Positions 7,158 to 13,294 of a DNA stretch of 64,000 nt are shown here, in pieces (within the stretch, counting starts at the first letter, position 1; each line of letters begins with the position of its first letter). The notes beneath the pieces are model-generated. The model ran no database searches. It worked only from the letters and a program-made list of their open reading frames with translations, and was not told where the DNA came from. The position numbers and the translations under genes were made by a program. Origin of the DNA: a virus; IMG/VR virus record IMGVR_UViG_3300040751_000264, positions 1 to 64,000 of that record. One strand, given 5' to 3'.

Positions 7158-7331
7158 TTAGAGTCCTGCACGACTGAAGATTGCATCAATTTCTTGGACA
7201 TGGTGAGGGCCGAACTTTGCTGCGGCTTCCCTCTGCTTTGTCCACTCACGATGCATTGCACGGATAGCCTTTTCATCTTCGCTTGTGGCGTTTGTGAAAA
7301 GATTCTCAAAGGCACGCTTGAGTGACTTCAT
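7158..7331 (-). CDS. Small hypothetical protein, 57 aa
   Basis: Complete ORF beginning MKSLKRAFENLF and ending FSRAGL, probably helical. It has a near-ideal AAGGAGG Shine-Dalgarno sequence and lies 33 bases from a well-matched promoter, so it is very likely expressed and probably early or strongly. No domain recognised. Confidence 0.7.
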   Translation of the reverse strand: MKSLKRAFENLFTNATSEDEKAIRAMHREWTKQREAAAKFGPHHVQEIDAIFSRAGL

Positions 7332-7364
7332 ATTTCCTCCTTTTGGGATTGTTGGGATATCACA

Positions 7365-7393
7365 ATCATATCAGAGTTTTGTATGAGAGTCAA
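7365..7393 (-). promoter_or_regulatory. Sigma-70-type promoter for the 57-aa gene
   Basis: TTGACT (7388-7393), 17-base spacer, TATGAT (7365-7370). A strong Shine-Dalgarno sequence and ATG 7331 follow. Confidence 0.8.
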
Positions 7394-7414
7394 ACAAAAA
7401 CGATGTGATCTTCA

Positions 7415-8182
7415 TCAACTTGGCTTGCAGGGACAGTCCTTGCAATAGGTTGGAGCAGACTCCTTTGGCCTTGGCTCATAGTCATCGTTCTTAGAGAATG
7501 GAACCTTGCCAAAGATGGCCTTGTGAGCCTTCTCATCATACTCTCTGCGTTCCCAGCCCATCCAATCCTGCATTGCACGAATAGCGTTCTTTGGATATGC
7601 CTGCTCACCATCTGGAGCAACCTTGCCACTATAGAACCCTAGTTCCTTTAGTCTGCAAGCAAGCCTCCATGTTGCCTTATTCCTAGCACCTGATGCAATA
7701 GAATCTTCTAGAACATCAAAGAAGGGGATGTATCCGTCCCATACCCCGATCTCACCATCTATGAGGATTGGGATATCAAACTTCGATCCATCTTGCTCTC
7801 CTTCTTTTGTGAAGGAAACATGCATGTGATGCTCATGACCCCAGTCACCGTTTCTCCATGTCCAGAACTGGCGTGGGTACGATCCGCTTGCAATTCTGTC
7901 TTCATATACCACATATTTGAGTCTAGAAGATCCTGGACGCTTGTTACGAGCATAAGCAATAATCTGCCTTGCCAGCCACTCGCTATCCATCTTTGACCCT
8001 CTCAGATCCTCATCAATGTCTAGAGCATGAACATACCCACGACTATCTGGATTATGGTCGCTCTTCCTGGCGGAATGAGCAGAATCCCCTACGATTCCAT
8101 CTGACCTCTTATCTCTCTTAGGCCAACGGTCATCAATTTGCTTACGCAATGTTGTGATTCCTGCTACTGGCTTCCAACTCAT
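7415..8182 (-). CDS. Endolysin, M15-type peptidase with C-terminal wall-binding-like region, 255 aa
   Basis: Residues about 33-57 hold SAHSARKSDHNP followed by HALDID, and about 115-123 hold GHEHHMHVS. This His/Asp arrangement is that of zinc M15/VanY-like L,D- or D,D-peptidases found in many actinophage endolysins. The second half (about 165-230, LKELGFYSGKVAPDGEQA) looks like a peptidoglycan-binding fold, and the C-terminus has a Cys pair near the end. Start chosen at ATG 8182 with AAGGAG upstream; the frame extends to 8212 without a better site. No signal peptide, so a holin or other export route is expected. Confidence 0.8.
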   Translation of the reverse strand: MSWKPVAGITTLRKQIDDRWPKRDKRSDGIVGDSAHSARKSDHNPDSRGYVHALDIDEDLRGSKMDSEWLARQIIAYARNKRPGSSRLKYVVYEDRIASGSYPRQFWTWRNGDWGHEHHMHVSFTKEGEQDGSKFDIPILIDGEIGVWDGYIPFFDVLEDSIASGARNKATWRLACRLKELGFYSGKVAPDGEQAYPKNAIRAMQDWMGWERREYDEKAHKAIFGKVPFSKNDDYEPRPKESAPTYCKDCPCKPS

Positions 8183-8208
8183 TTTGCTCTCCTTTTTCTT
8201 TAAAAAAC

Positions 8209-8349
8209 TCATTTCTTTTCCATCGACTTTCTTATTCTATAAACGTCTGTGATCCAATTAGAAACAAGATGGTGATCTCCTTCTTCACAAGGAAGAAAGC
8301 ATTGATGCGTTATACAAACATATTCACTATCGTCATCAAGTATATCCAT
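8209..8349 (-). CDS. Small hypothetical protein, 46 aa
   Basis: Starts MDILDDDSEYVC and contains three cysteines and several histidines (CITHQCFLPC), possibly a metal site. TGGAG precedes ATG 8349 by 6 bases; ATG 8355 is an alternative two codons upstream. The end touches the longer endolysin frame. Supported only by reading frame, spacing and packing. Confidence 0.45.
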   Translation of the reverse strand: MDILDDDSEYVCITHQCFLPCEEGDHHLVSNWITDVYRIRKSMEKK

Positions 8350-8372
8350 GGGCATCTCCAGACAAACATTAT

Positions 8373-8552
8373 TTATTCCATTTTATCATGTGTTGTATGA
8401 ACATCTTGAACCTGCTTAAGTTGCTCTAACTCATCTTGCAGCCTATAAATTTCTGCTGTGAGATTGGCAATCTCAACCTCATATCCATGAACCACCTTCG
8501 AATGTCTACTCAGAACATTGTTAAGTGTCTTTGTAACATATTCGTTATTCAT
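8373..8552 (-). CDS. Small coiled-coil protein, 59 aa
   Basis: The segment EIANLTAEIYRLQDELEQL (about 27-45) has heptad spacing typical of a coiled coil. The ATG at 8552 overlaps the stop of the upstream gene. No family recognised; a small oligomerising or regulatory protein is possible. Confidence 0.55.
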   Translation of the reverse strand: MNNEYVTKTLNNVLSRHSKVVHGYEVEIANLTAEIYRLQDELEQLKQVQDVHTTHDKME

Positions 8553-8751
8553 CTATTATCTCCAATTCATGATTCTCAAACATGCTTTTACATACCTGGG
8601 CATTCGACCATCTCTCTGCTGATTTACGAGACAGAAACTTTGCCTTATTTATTGATGTTATTTGGTTTGACATAAATTCTTCAGACCATTCTTTTTTAAA
8701 AATGCTGGCCTGAATTATCAAACCTTTTCTACAAATTTTTGCAACATACAT
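8545..8751 (-). CDS. Hypothetical protein, 68 aa
   Basis: Start chosen at ATG 8751 because AAAGGAAC precedes it and TATAAT lies at 8772-8777; an upstream start would run back to 8772. The product is basic at its N-terminus and contains KAKFLSRKSAERW, which looks like a small compact nucleic-acid-associated or regulatory protein. No family recognised. Confidence 0.6.
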   Translation of the reverse strand: MYVAKICRKGLIIQASIFKKEWSEEFMSNQITSINKAKFLSRKSAERWSNAQVCKSMFENHELEIIDE

Positions 8752-8771
8752 GCTCGTTCCTTTTCCGAACA

Positions 8772-8777
8772 ATTATA
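8772..8777 (-). promoter_or_regulatory. -10 element before the gene at 8545-8751
   Basis: TATAAT overlapping the stop of the methyltransferase gene, followed about 20 bases later by ATG 8751 with a Shine-Dalgarno sequence. Confidence 0.5.
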
Positions 8778-9285
8778 CATCAAAGCGTGCCCAGTAAGCA
8801 CCCGTTATGTTGCCAAGCCAATGGTCTTGGATGCCAGGGAACGTGCTTAAAACCTCTTTGTGGCTCCAATCCTCTTTAACGTGCTCTTCATAAGGATTGC
8901 CATTAATTGCATGTTGATGATAATTAATAATTGGAATAGAAATTACACCATACTTACATTTACGAGATGCCTTTGTCCAAACATCAAACGCCTCTTCTTG
9001 AGTCATATGCTCTAGAACATCGCCAAAGATTACTAAGTCATGATGATACTTGGTAAACTCTCTAATGTCTTCTTTGTATACCTTGTTGTACTTATCCTTT
9101 AGAGAAAAGGTATCAATATATGGCTGCCAAATCTCTACTGCATCCATTGTAGGATTAAAACCCTTGTTGTAAAAATAATCTCTATATGTCCCTGAGCCAG
9201 CACCAACATCAAGGACTGTTTTAACTCTTGCCCTTTTTGCTTTTTCCATAATCCAAGGCTTTGTTTCAGGATGTGAAGTTCCCAT
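8773..9285 (-). CDS. Class I SAM-dependent methyltransferase, 170 aa
   Basis: Motif I is complete (VLDVGAGSGTY, about 24-34), then VYKEDIREF (motif II/III region), LVIFGDVLEHM (about 84-94, motif IV) and a GVISIPI strand. This is the Methyltransf-type fold used on small molecules, sugars, lipids or proteins. It overlaps the upstream glycosyltransferase by 20 bases and has GGAGGAG before ATG 9285, so it probably works in the same pathway, perhaps methylating a sugar. Substrate unknown. Confidence 0.8.
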   Translation of the reverse strand: MGTSHPETKPWIMEKAKRARVKTVLDVGAGSGTYRDYFYNKGFNPTMDAVEIWQPYIDTFSLKDKYNKVYKEDIREFTKYHHDLVIFGDVLEHMTQEEAFDVWTKASRKCKYGVISIPIINYHQHAINGNPYEEHVKEDWSHKEVLSTFPGIQDHWLGNITGAYWARFDV

Positions 9286-9892
9286 TTACATACTCCTCCA
9301 TTAATTTATTGTAATTAAGTTCTGATGTTACTCTGTGTGCAGGATGATAAAGGTGATAATCAAATCCATCAACGTAGTGTGCGTTGCCAAGTTTTGCCTT
9401 GATCAATATGTGAAAAGCATCGTCTTCTGCACCCCAACCAATAAAGCCTTCGTCCATTCCTCCAACCTTTTGCCAAAGGCTTTTCTTTATTACATATGCT
9501 CCGCCTGTAAAATTCTTCTCTGGATCATTGATAAAACTGTCTGTGTTGGGCTTGAAGTTATTTTTACCAACATAAAAAGAGTTTGTTGCCTCTTCTGTTA
9601 GATATCCAAAGTGTGAGAAAGGCTTGACAAGGCAATCTTTTCTTGCCGCCACCTTGATGGCAGACTTTATCTGTGATATTTCTATATAGTTGTCTGCATC
9701 TATTAGAACAGCAACCTCAGATTCTGATTTTTCCACCCCTGCATTTCTCGCAGCAGAACGATTAAACTTTCCCTCATTGTCTCCTATTACAACGTCAAAC
9801 TCTTTTGAATAATAATCATACAAAAAATCAAAGTGTTTTCTCCTATAAACGCAGTCTGGATCTCTCCAGGGTAGGATTACTTGCTGCCTCAT
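9266..9892 (-). CDS. Glycosyltransferase, GT2 / galactosyltransferase-like, 208 aa
   Basis: LIDADNYI (about 63-70) supplies the DxD motif (D65, D67). The stretch GGMDEGFIGWGAEDDAF (144-160) matches the conserved acceptor and catalytic region of galactosyltransferase C-terminal domains. It likely transfers a hexose to a sugar or protein acceptor. Its ATG overlaps the stop of the larger glycosyltransferase (ATGA), making a translationally coupled pair. Confidence 0.8.
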   Translation of the reverse strand: MRQQVILPWRDPDCVYRRKHFDFLYDYYSKEFDVVIGDNEGKFNRSAARNAGVEKSESEVAVLIDADNYIEISQIKSAIKVAARKDCLVKPFSHFGYLTEEATNSFYVGKNNFKPNTDSFINDPEKNFTGGAYVIKKSLWQKVGGMDEGFIGWGAEDDAFHILIKAKLGNAHYVDGFDYHLYHPAHRVTSELNYNKLMEEYVNGNFTS

Positions 9893-10968
9893 TTTATATC
9901 TTCCTTATCACTATTATGACAGATACAATCACAAATTTCTTTTGCAAAGCAACGAGAGTGGTATCCTTCTCTGCAATAACCAGTCTTTGATATTTCTACT
10001 AAATTAAAATCTTTGTCAAACTCAATCTCTTGAGTAACAAGTCCAAGATTTACTTTGTCAGATAAATCTTTTTCATAAAACTCTTCAAAGTTTATGCCAA
10101 TCATCTCTTGATATTCAAGGTATTTTTGGTAGTCGCCTATGCCGAAAGTTCCCTGCTCCACTCCTAATAAAACATCTCTTTGCACACGTTGAGATCTCAT
10201 CTCAATGTCTGTCCAGGATCTTCCAGCCATGTTGTCTTTCCATATTTTCGGACGCTCTTCTCTTTTATAGAAATGCCAACACACCATTTCGTTTGGTGCA
10301 TAGATGTGCCAACCTCTTGTAAAGGCACGAATAGCAAAGCATAATTCCTCACCCATAAAGGATATTCTTTCATCATAAGGAATCTCTTCAACAACCTTCC
10401 CTGGAGCAAATAACAGTCCTGCGAGAATTGTGTGGGAATAGTGTGGGGAAGACATGTCTTCAATCTTCTCACGGTTCCCTGCCCACACGCCTGTCCAAGT
10501 ATTAACTACGGTTGTCCAAGATGGCTCGTCCCAAAAATCCTCATCTCCAAGGACGTAGTGGTCTGTTCCGTCTGTCAATGGCATGTATGGGGCAGGGAAC
10601 TGGCTGAGAATAATCTTGTCTGTTCCTTGCTTTTCAACTGCTACATGATACATATCTATAAGTTTGGAATCCCATCCTTCAGCAAACCTCATGTGGGAGT
10701 CTGTCTGAAAAAAGAAATCCTCGCCACGGTATTCTTCCACGGCGAGTTTTCTTGCATATCCTGCACCCTTTGCATCCTTAGCATGTACCTTTACTAAGAT
10801 TAGTTGATCTTCTGGTATGAAGTCTAACTTTGGGTGATTGTTTCTAAGTTCCTGAGATATAACACAAATTGTTAGATCCTCTGGTCTGCTTGCATTCTCG
10901 TAAATGCTGCGAACAGTTTTCACTATTTCTTCATCACGATATGAAGCAATAGAAACAAATATGCTCAC
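9889..10968 (-). CDS. Glycosyltransferase (GlcNAc-transferase-like) with Cys-rich tail, 359 aa
   Basis: Starts MSIFVSIASYRDEE, typical of the GlcNAc glycosyltransferase family seen in phages. FFFQTDSHMRF (about 85-95) provides a D-x-H metal motif, and MGEELCFAIRAFTRGW is a conserved downstream helix. The last 30 residues hold a Cys/His cluster (C332, H337, C340, C346, C348, C350, H351) that could bind zinc. Likely donor UDP-GlcNAc by family resemblance; acceptor unknown. Coupled to the genes on both sides. Confidence 0.8.
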   Translation of the reverse strand: MSIFVSIASYRDEEIVKTVRSIYENASRPEDLTICVISQELRNNHPKLDFIPEDQLILVKVHAKDAKGAGYARKLAVEEYRGEDFFFQTDSHMRFAEGWDSKLIDMYHVAVEKQGTDKIILSQFPAPYMPLTDGTDHYVLGDEDFWDEPSWTTVVNTWTGVWAGNREKIEDMSSPHYSHTILAGLLFAPGKVVEEIPYDERISFMGEELCFAIRAFTRGWHIYAPNEMVCWHFYKREERPKIWKDNMAGRSWTDIEMRSQRVQRDVLLGVEQGTFGIGDYQKYLEYQEMIGINFEEFYEKDLSDKVNLGLVTQEIEFDKDFNLVEISKTGYCREGYHSRCFAKEICDCICHNSDKEDIK

Positions 10969-11195
10969 TTAACAGGGTTCCTTTCAAGGAGCACTATTGC
11001 TCCATTTTGCTCAAGTGCCTTCTTTACCTTGATCATATATTCTACTGCTGCAATCTTTTGATCATGCTCTAGTTTGTAAAACTCAATCTCATCTGCACGA
11101 ACAGTAAGAAAGTCATCGTGATCAAAGATATCTACATGAAATCCCTTGGGAGGATTTAGAGATCTAACGGCCTTTGCCATCTCCATCGTATACAT
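10965..11195 (-). CDS. Hypothetical protein, 76 aa
   Basis: Start at ATG 11195, which shares its A with the WhiB stop (TAATG) and has GGAGGTAA upstream. The product is acidic in its middle (VDIFDHDDFLTVRADE) with a helical second half. No family recognised. Its stop overlaps the glycosyltransferase start, tying the WhiB gene into the same coupled operon as the modification enzymes. Confidence 0.6.
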   Translation of the reverse strand: MYTMEMAKAVRSLNPPKGFHVDIFDHDDFLTVRADEIEFYKLEHDQKIAAVEYMIKVKKALEQNGAIVLLERNPVK

Positions 11196-11476
11196 TAGTT
11201 TACCTCCATTGTTAGGGACTCCCAAGTGTTTGACCAATCTTCTTTGGCCTTATGAGAGTTAAATTCCTTGTCTATTTTACCATCCTTCAAATAGACACCT
11301 CCCCAAACTCCCCACTCTTTTCTAGAAACACCTGAGGCAAAACACTCCTGATTAACCTTGCATCTTGCACAGATGTTGTCTACAGACTTGGCAAGTTTTT
11401 GATCTTCTTCATACTTGTCAAAGAAGAGATTGGTATCCATTCCTAAGCATTCTGCATCATCCTTCCACCTGTGCAT
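11195..11476 (-). CDS. whiB: WhiB-like iron-sulfur transcription factor, 93 aa
   Basis: Four cysteines C10, C36, C39 and C45 have the WhiB spacing (C-x25-C-x2-C-x5-C) and are followed by GVWGG at 56-60, the turn that contacts the primary sigma factor. WhiB proteins are essentially restricted to Actinobacteria and their phages and bind a 4Fe-4S cluster. Known phage WhiB proteins can interfere with host WhiB regulation. GGGAGAAACC precedes ATG 11476. This is the strongest host indicator in the window. Confidence 0.9.
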   Translation of the reverse strand: MHRWKDDAECLGMDTNLFFDKYEEDQKLAKSVDNICARCKVNQECFASGVSRKEWGVWGGVYLKDGKIDKEFNSHKAKEDWSNTWESLTMEVN

Positions 11477-11687
11477 GGTTTCTCCCTATCTGGTTTGGAA
11501 TGTGCCAGCCTTTTTCGGTGATAGGGAATACTCTCTTCTTATTCCACTGTCCGTCACGATACTCAGCATCCTTTGAATATACCGCGTTGTGGTTTGGGGT
11601 ATGTCGAACTACATCCCAGCCATCCCACGATAGACTCTCATGGTTAGAAACAATTTCTTCCATGACTTCTAGGCTACTTACTAGCAT
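11457..11687 (-). CDS. Hypothetical protein, 76 aa
   Basis: Contains GWDVVRHTPNHNAVYSKDAEYRD-like alternating strands and ends in HAQVEG; no family recognised. AGGAG precedes ATG 11687. It overlaps WhiB by 20 bases and the deaminase by 14 bases, so it belongs to the same coupled run. Confidence 0.6.
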   Translation of the reverse strand: MLVSSLEVMEEIVSNHESLSWDGWDVVRHTPNHNAVYSKDAEYRDGQWNKKRVFPITEKGWHIPNQIGRNHAQVEG

Positions 11688-12060
11688 GATATTCTCCTGC
11701 TTCTATTGTAAAAATAACTCGCTTTATTCCAGCCCGATCAATTAGATCACTACAGCGTGGACAAGGCTTGCTATTTCTATCATGACCATTCTTATTTACT
11801 CTTGCGACGTAAATAATTGCGCCTCGTACATTGTACTCTCCAGCCTCACGAATTGCAACCTGTTCTGCGTGGTATGAGCAATCACTTTTAATGTGCTCTG
11901 GAGAAACAATGTTTGGGTTGTTTCTTGTTTTGTTCCATCCTGTGCCCACGACCCTGCCACTTTTTACTACAACAGCACCGTGAGTATTTTTTGAGCGAGA
12001 CTTTGTTGCAAAATATCTTGCAACATTAAGATATGCTCTGTCTGTCTTTGAGAGTATCAT
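11674..12060 (-). CDS. dCMP/cytidine deaminase family protein, 128 aa
   Basis: The zinc-dependent deaminase motif is clear: HAE at 64-66 (YHAEQVA) and PCPRC at 99-103. The likely reaction is dCMP to dUMP, feeding thymidylate synthesis; use on another cytosine-containing substrate cannot be excluded. A GGGGGAT run lies just before ATG 12060. It complements the phage ribonucleotide reductase. Confidence 0.85.
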   Translation of the reverse strand: MILSKTDRAYLNVARYFATKSRSKNTHGAVVVKSGRVVGTGWNKTRNNPNIVSPEHIKSDCSYHAEQVAIREAGEYNVRGAIIYVARVNKNGHDRNSKPCPRCSDLIDRAGIKRVIFTIEAGEYHASK

Positions 12061-12069
12061 GGCATCCCC

Positions 12070-12414
12070 CTAGTATCGGAAGATGCCTACCTCTACTCCA
12101 GCCAACTCAGCAGACGACACAAGGCGCGACGGTCGCTGATTTGGCGTAGAGAGGAAGGCAAAGTAGTCAACGTTGTCCCAGTTTTCCTCAATCTGTTGAG
12201 GCGGAACCCTGTAGTATCGTACCTTAATGTTGCGTCGTTTTAGTCCTTGCTCAGAAAGGTTACAGAATTCAGCGGTGTATGAGTTAATTGTTGCAGGACC
12301 AACAGAGAATACATTGAATTCTCCATCTGTTATTTCTGACAACGCGACTCCCATTGCACGCATAAATATCTGATAATCTGAGAACTCCTTGGTTCCCTGG
12401 ACTACGACGTTCAT
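12070..12414 (-). CDS. Hypothetical protein, possible SLOG/YspA-like fold, 114 aa
   Basis: Begins MNVVVQGTKEFSDYQIF, a strand-loop-helix with a glycine as in SLOG nucleotide-binding proteins, and contains VDYFAFLSTP later. The resemblance is weak and rests on pattern only. It lies 2 bases after the upstream stop, in the operon with the deaminase. Confidence 0.5.
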   Translation of the reverse strand: MNVVVQGTKEFSDYQIFMRAMGVALSEITDGEFNVFSVGPATINSYTAEFCNLSEQGLKRRNIKVRYYRVPPQQIEENWDNVDYFAFLSTPNQRPSRLVSSAELAGVEVGIFRY

Positions 12415-12416
12415 TT

Positions 12417-12761
12417 TTATTCCTCTCCGTATGCTTCTAACTCATCTAGTATGATGAGAAGTTCGTTCAACTTTCTTTTTGATAAAGACATTGTATCAAT
12501 TGGTTGTGCAGTAGAAAAGTCTGGCTCTGATATTACTTCTGCCTCATAAAAGACATTGTTTTTTACCCAGTAAGCCTTGTCATCTACTACTGCTACTCTG
12601 ATCACTCCCATTGAATCTTCGTTGACCCAATCTGGAATTAGATCTTCATTATCCAGATCAAAGTGATCGTCAAAGTCTACACCATTTTTATTTTGTATGT
12701 ATATTATAAGCAAAAGCAGCAACACTGTCAATACCCATGGGACAACCACAAGTATATTCAT
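12417..12761 (-). CDS. Single-pass membrane protein, 114 aa
   Basis: The first 25 residues (MNILVVVPWVLTVLLLLLI...) form one hydrophobic helix, followed by an acidic soluble domain (DFDDHFDLDNEDL). The ATG at 12761 shares its A with the upstream stop (TAATG). It may be a membrane-anchored regulator or superinfection/lysis-related protein; nothing decides which. Confidence 0.65.
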   Translation of the reverse strand: MNILVVVPWVLTVLLLLLIIYIQNKNGVDFDDHFDLDNEDLIPDWVNEDSMGVIRVAVVDDKAYWVKNNVFYEAEVISEPDFSTAQPIDTMSLSKRKLNELLIILDELEAYGEE

Positions 12762-12964
12762 TAGCGATTCCATGGCATAAACTGCCCCATCCAGGTACTT
12801 CTGGTGGGCCACTCTGCCTTATCTTTTTCGTCTGCCTCCGATGCATACAAGGCTGCTTGCTGTCTTTCTGCTGCTGCTCTTGTTGGATGCGTTCCAACAA
12901 TTTTTCCATTGTCTCTCTGAACCACTGTGTATTGAGATCCACGTTGCTTAATATCCCAAGGCAT
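12761..12964 (-). CDS. Small conserved phage protein, 67 aa
   Basis: Reads MPWDIKQRGSQYTVVQRD, then a THPTRAAAERQQAALYASE helix. I recognise this layout (MPW..K, a beta hairpin, then a residue-rich A/Q helix ending in ALYA) from many phage proteins, sometimes fused to prohead proteases; function unknown. An in-frame TTG precedes the ATG. TATAAT at 12987-12992 and an AAAGGA Shine-Dalgarno sequence lie upstream. Confidence 0.65.
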   Translation of the reverse strand: MPWDIKQRGSQYTVVQRDNGKIVGTHPTRAAAERQQAALYASEADEKDKAEWPTRSTWMGQFMPWNR

Positions 12965-12986
12965 CAATCATCACATCCTTTATAAA

Positions 12987-12992
12987 ATTATA
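12987..12992 (-). promoter_or_regulatory. -10 element between tRNA-Ile and the 67-aa gene
   Basis: TATAAT located about 15 bases downstream of the tRNA-Ile 3' end and about 22 bases before ATG 12964. Confidence 0.5.
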
Positions 12993-13006
12993 CCTTACAT
13001 ATTTCG

Positions 13007-13081
13007 TAGGGCGGGTGGGATTTGAACCCACAATCTTCCGCTTATAAGACGTATGCATTAACCAGATTATGCTACCGCCCC
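13007..13081 (-). tRNA. tRNA-Ile(TAT)
   Basis: Acceptor GGGGCGG/CCGCCCT, D-stem GCAT/ATGC, anticodon loop CTTATAA giving TAT, T-stem GTGGG/CCCAC, discriminator A. The anticodon stem TACGT/GCGGA has one A-G mismatch. It reads AUA, a codon usually rare in actinobacterial hosts. No CCA encoded. Confidence 0.88.
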
Positions 13082-13087
13082 ATGCCA

Positions 13088-13264
13088 TCAATAATTTATT
13101 AAAAGATAAATGTTCCAGGAGATGATGAGCACTGGCAAAATTACAAGGATTATATCTGATACGCGAACCTTTTGTTCATTAATCTTTGTCGATAGCAAGT
13201 ATATTGCTGCCAAACTATTGATAGAGAATATAATCAATGTTGTAATTAAAAATGCTAATAGCAT
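13088..13264 (-). CDS. Small two-helix membrane protein, holin candidate, 58 aa
   Basis: Residues about 2-25 and 37-57 are strongly hydrophobic, separated by a charged loop (STKINEQKVRVSD), giving two membrane helices. GAAAGGT precedes ATG 13264 by about 6 bases, and a TAAAAT -10-like box (13289-13294) abuts the terminase stop. Size and topology fit a small holin, but it is not next to either lytic enzyme. Holin is inference; membrane protein is solid. Confidence 0.65.
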   Translation of the reverse strand: MLLAFLITTLIIFSINSLAAIYLLSTKINEQKVRVSDIILVILPVLIISWNIYLLINY

Positions 13265-13294
13265 GTCTATACCTTTCTGTTGTAGAAAATTTTA

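Noticed and set aside
10432-10797. Plus-strand ORF of 121 codons
   Set aside because: Fully antisense to the large glycosyltransferase. No start signals, and every supported gene is on the minus strand.
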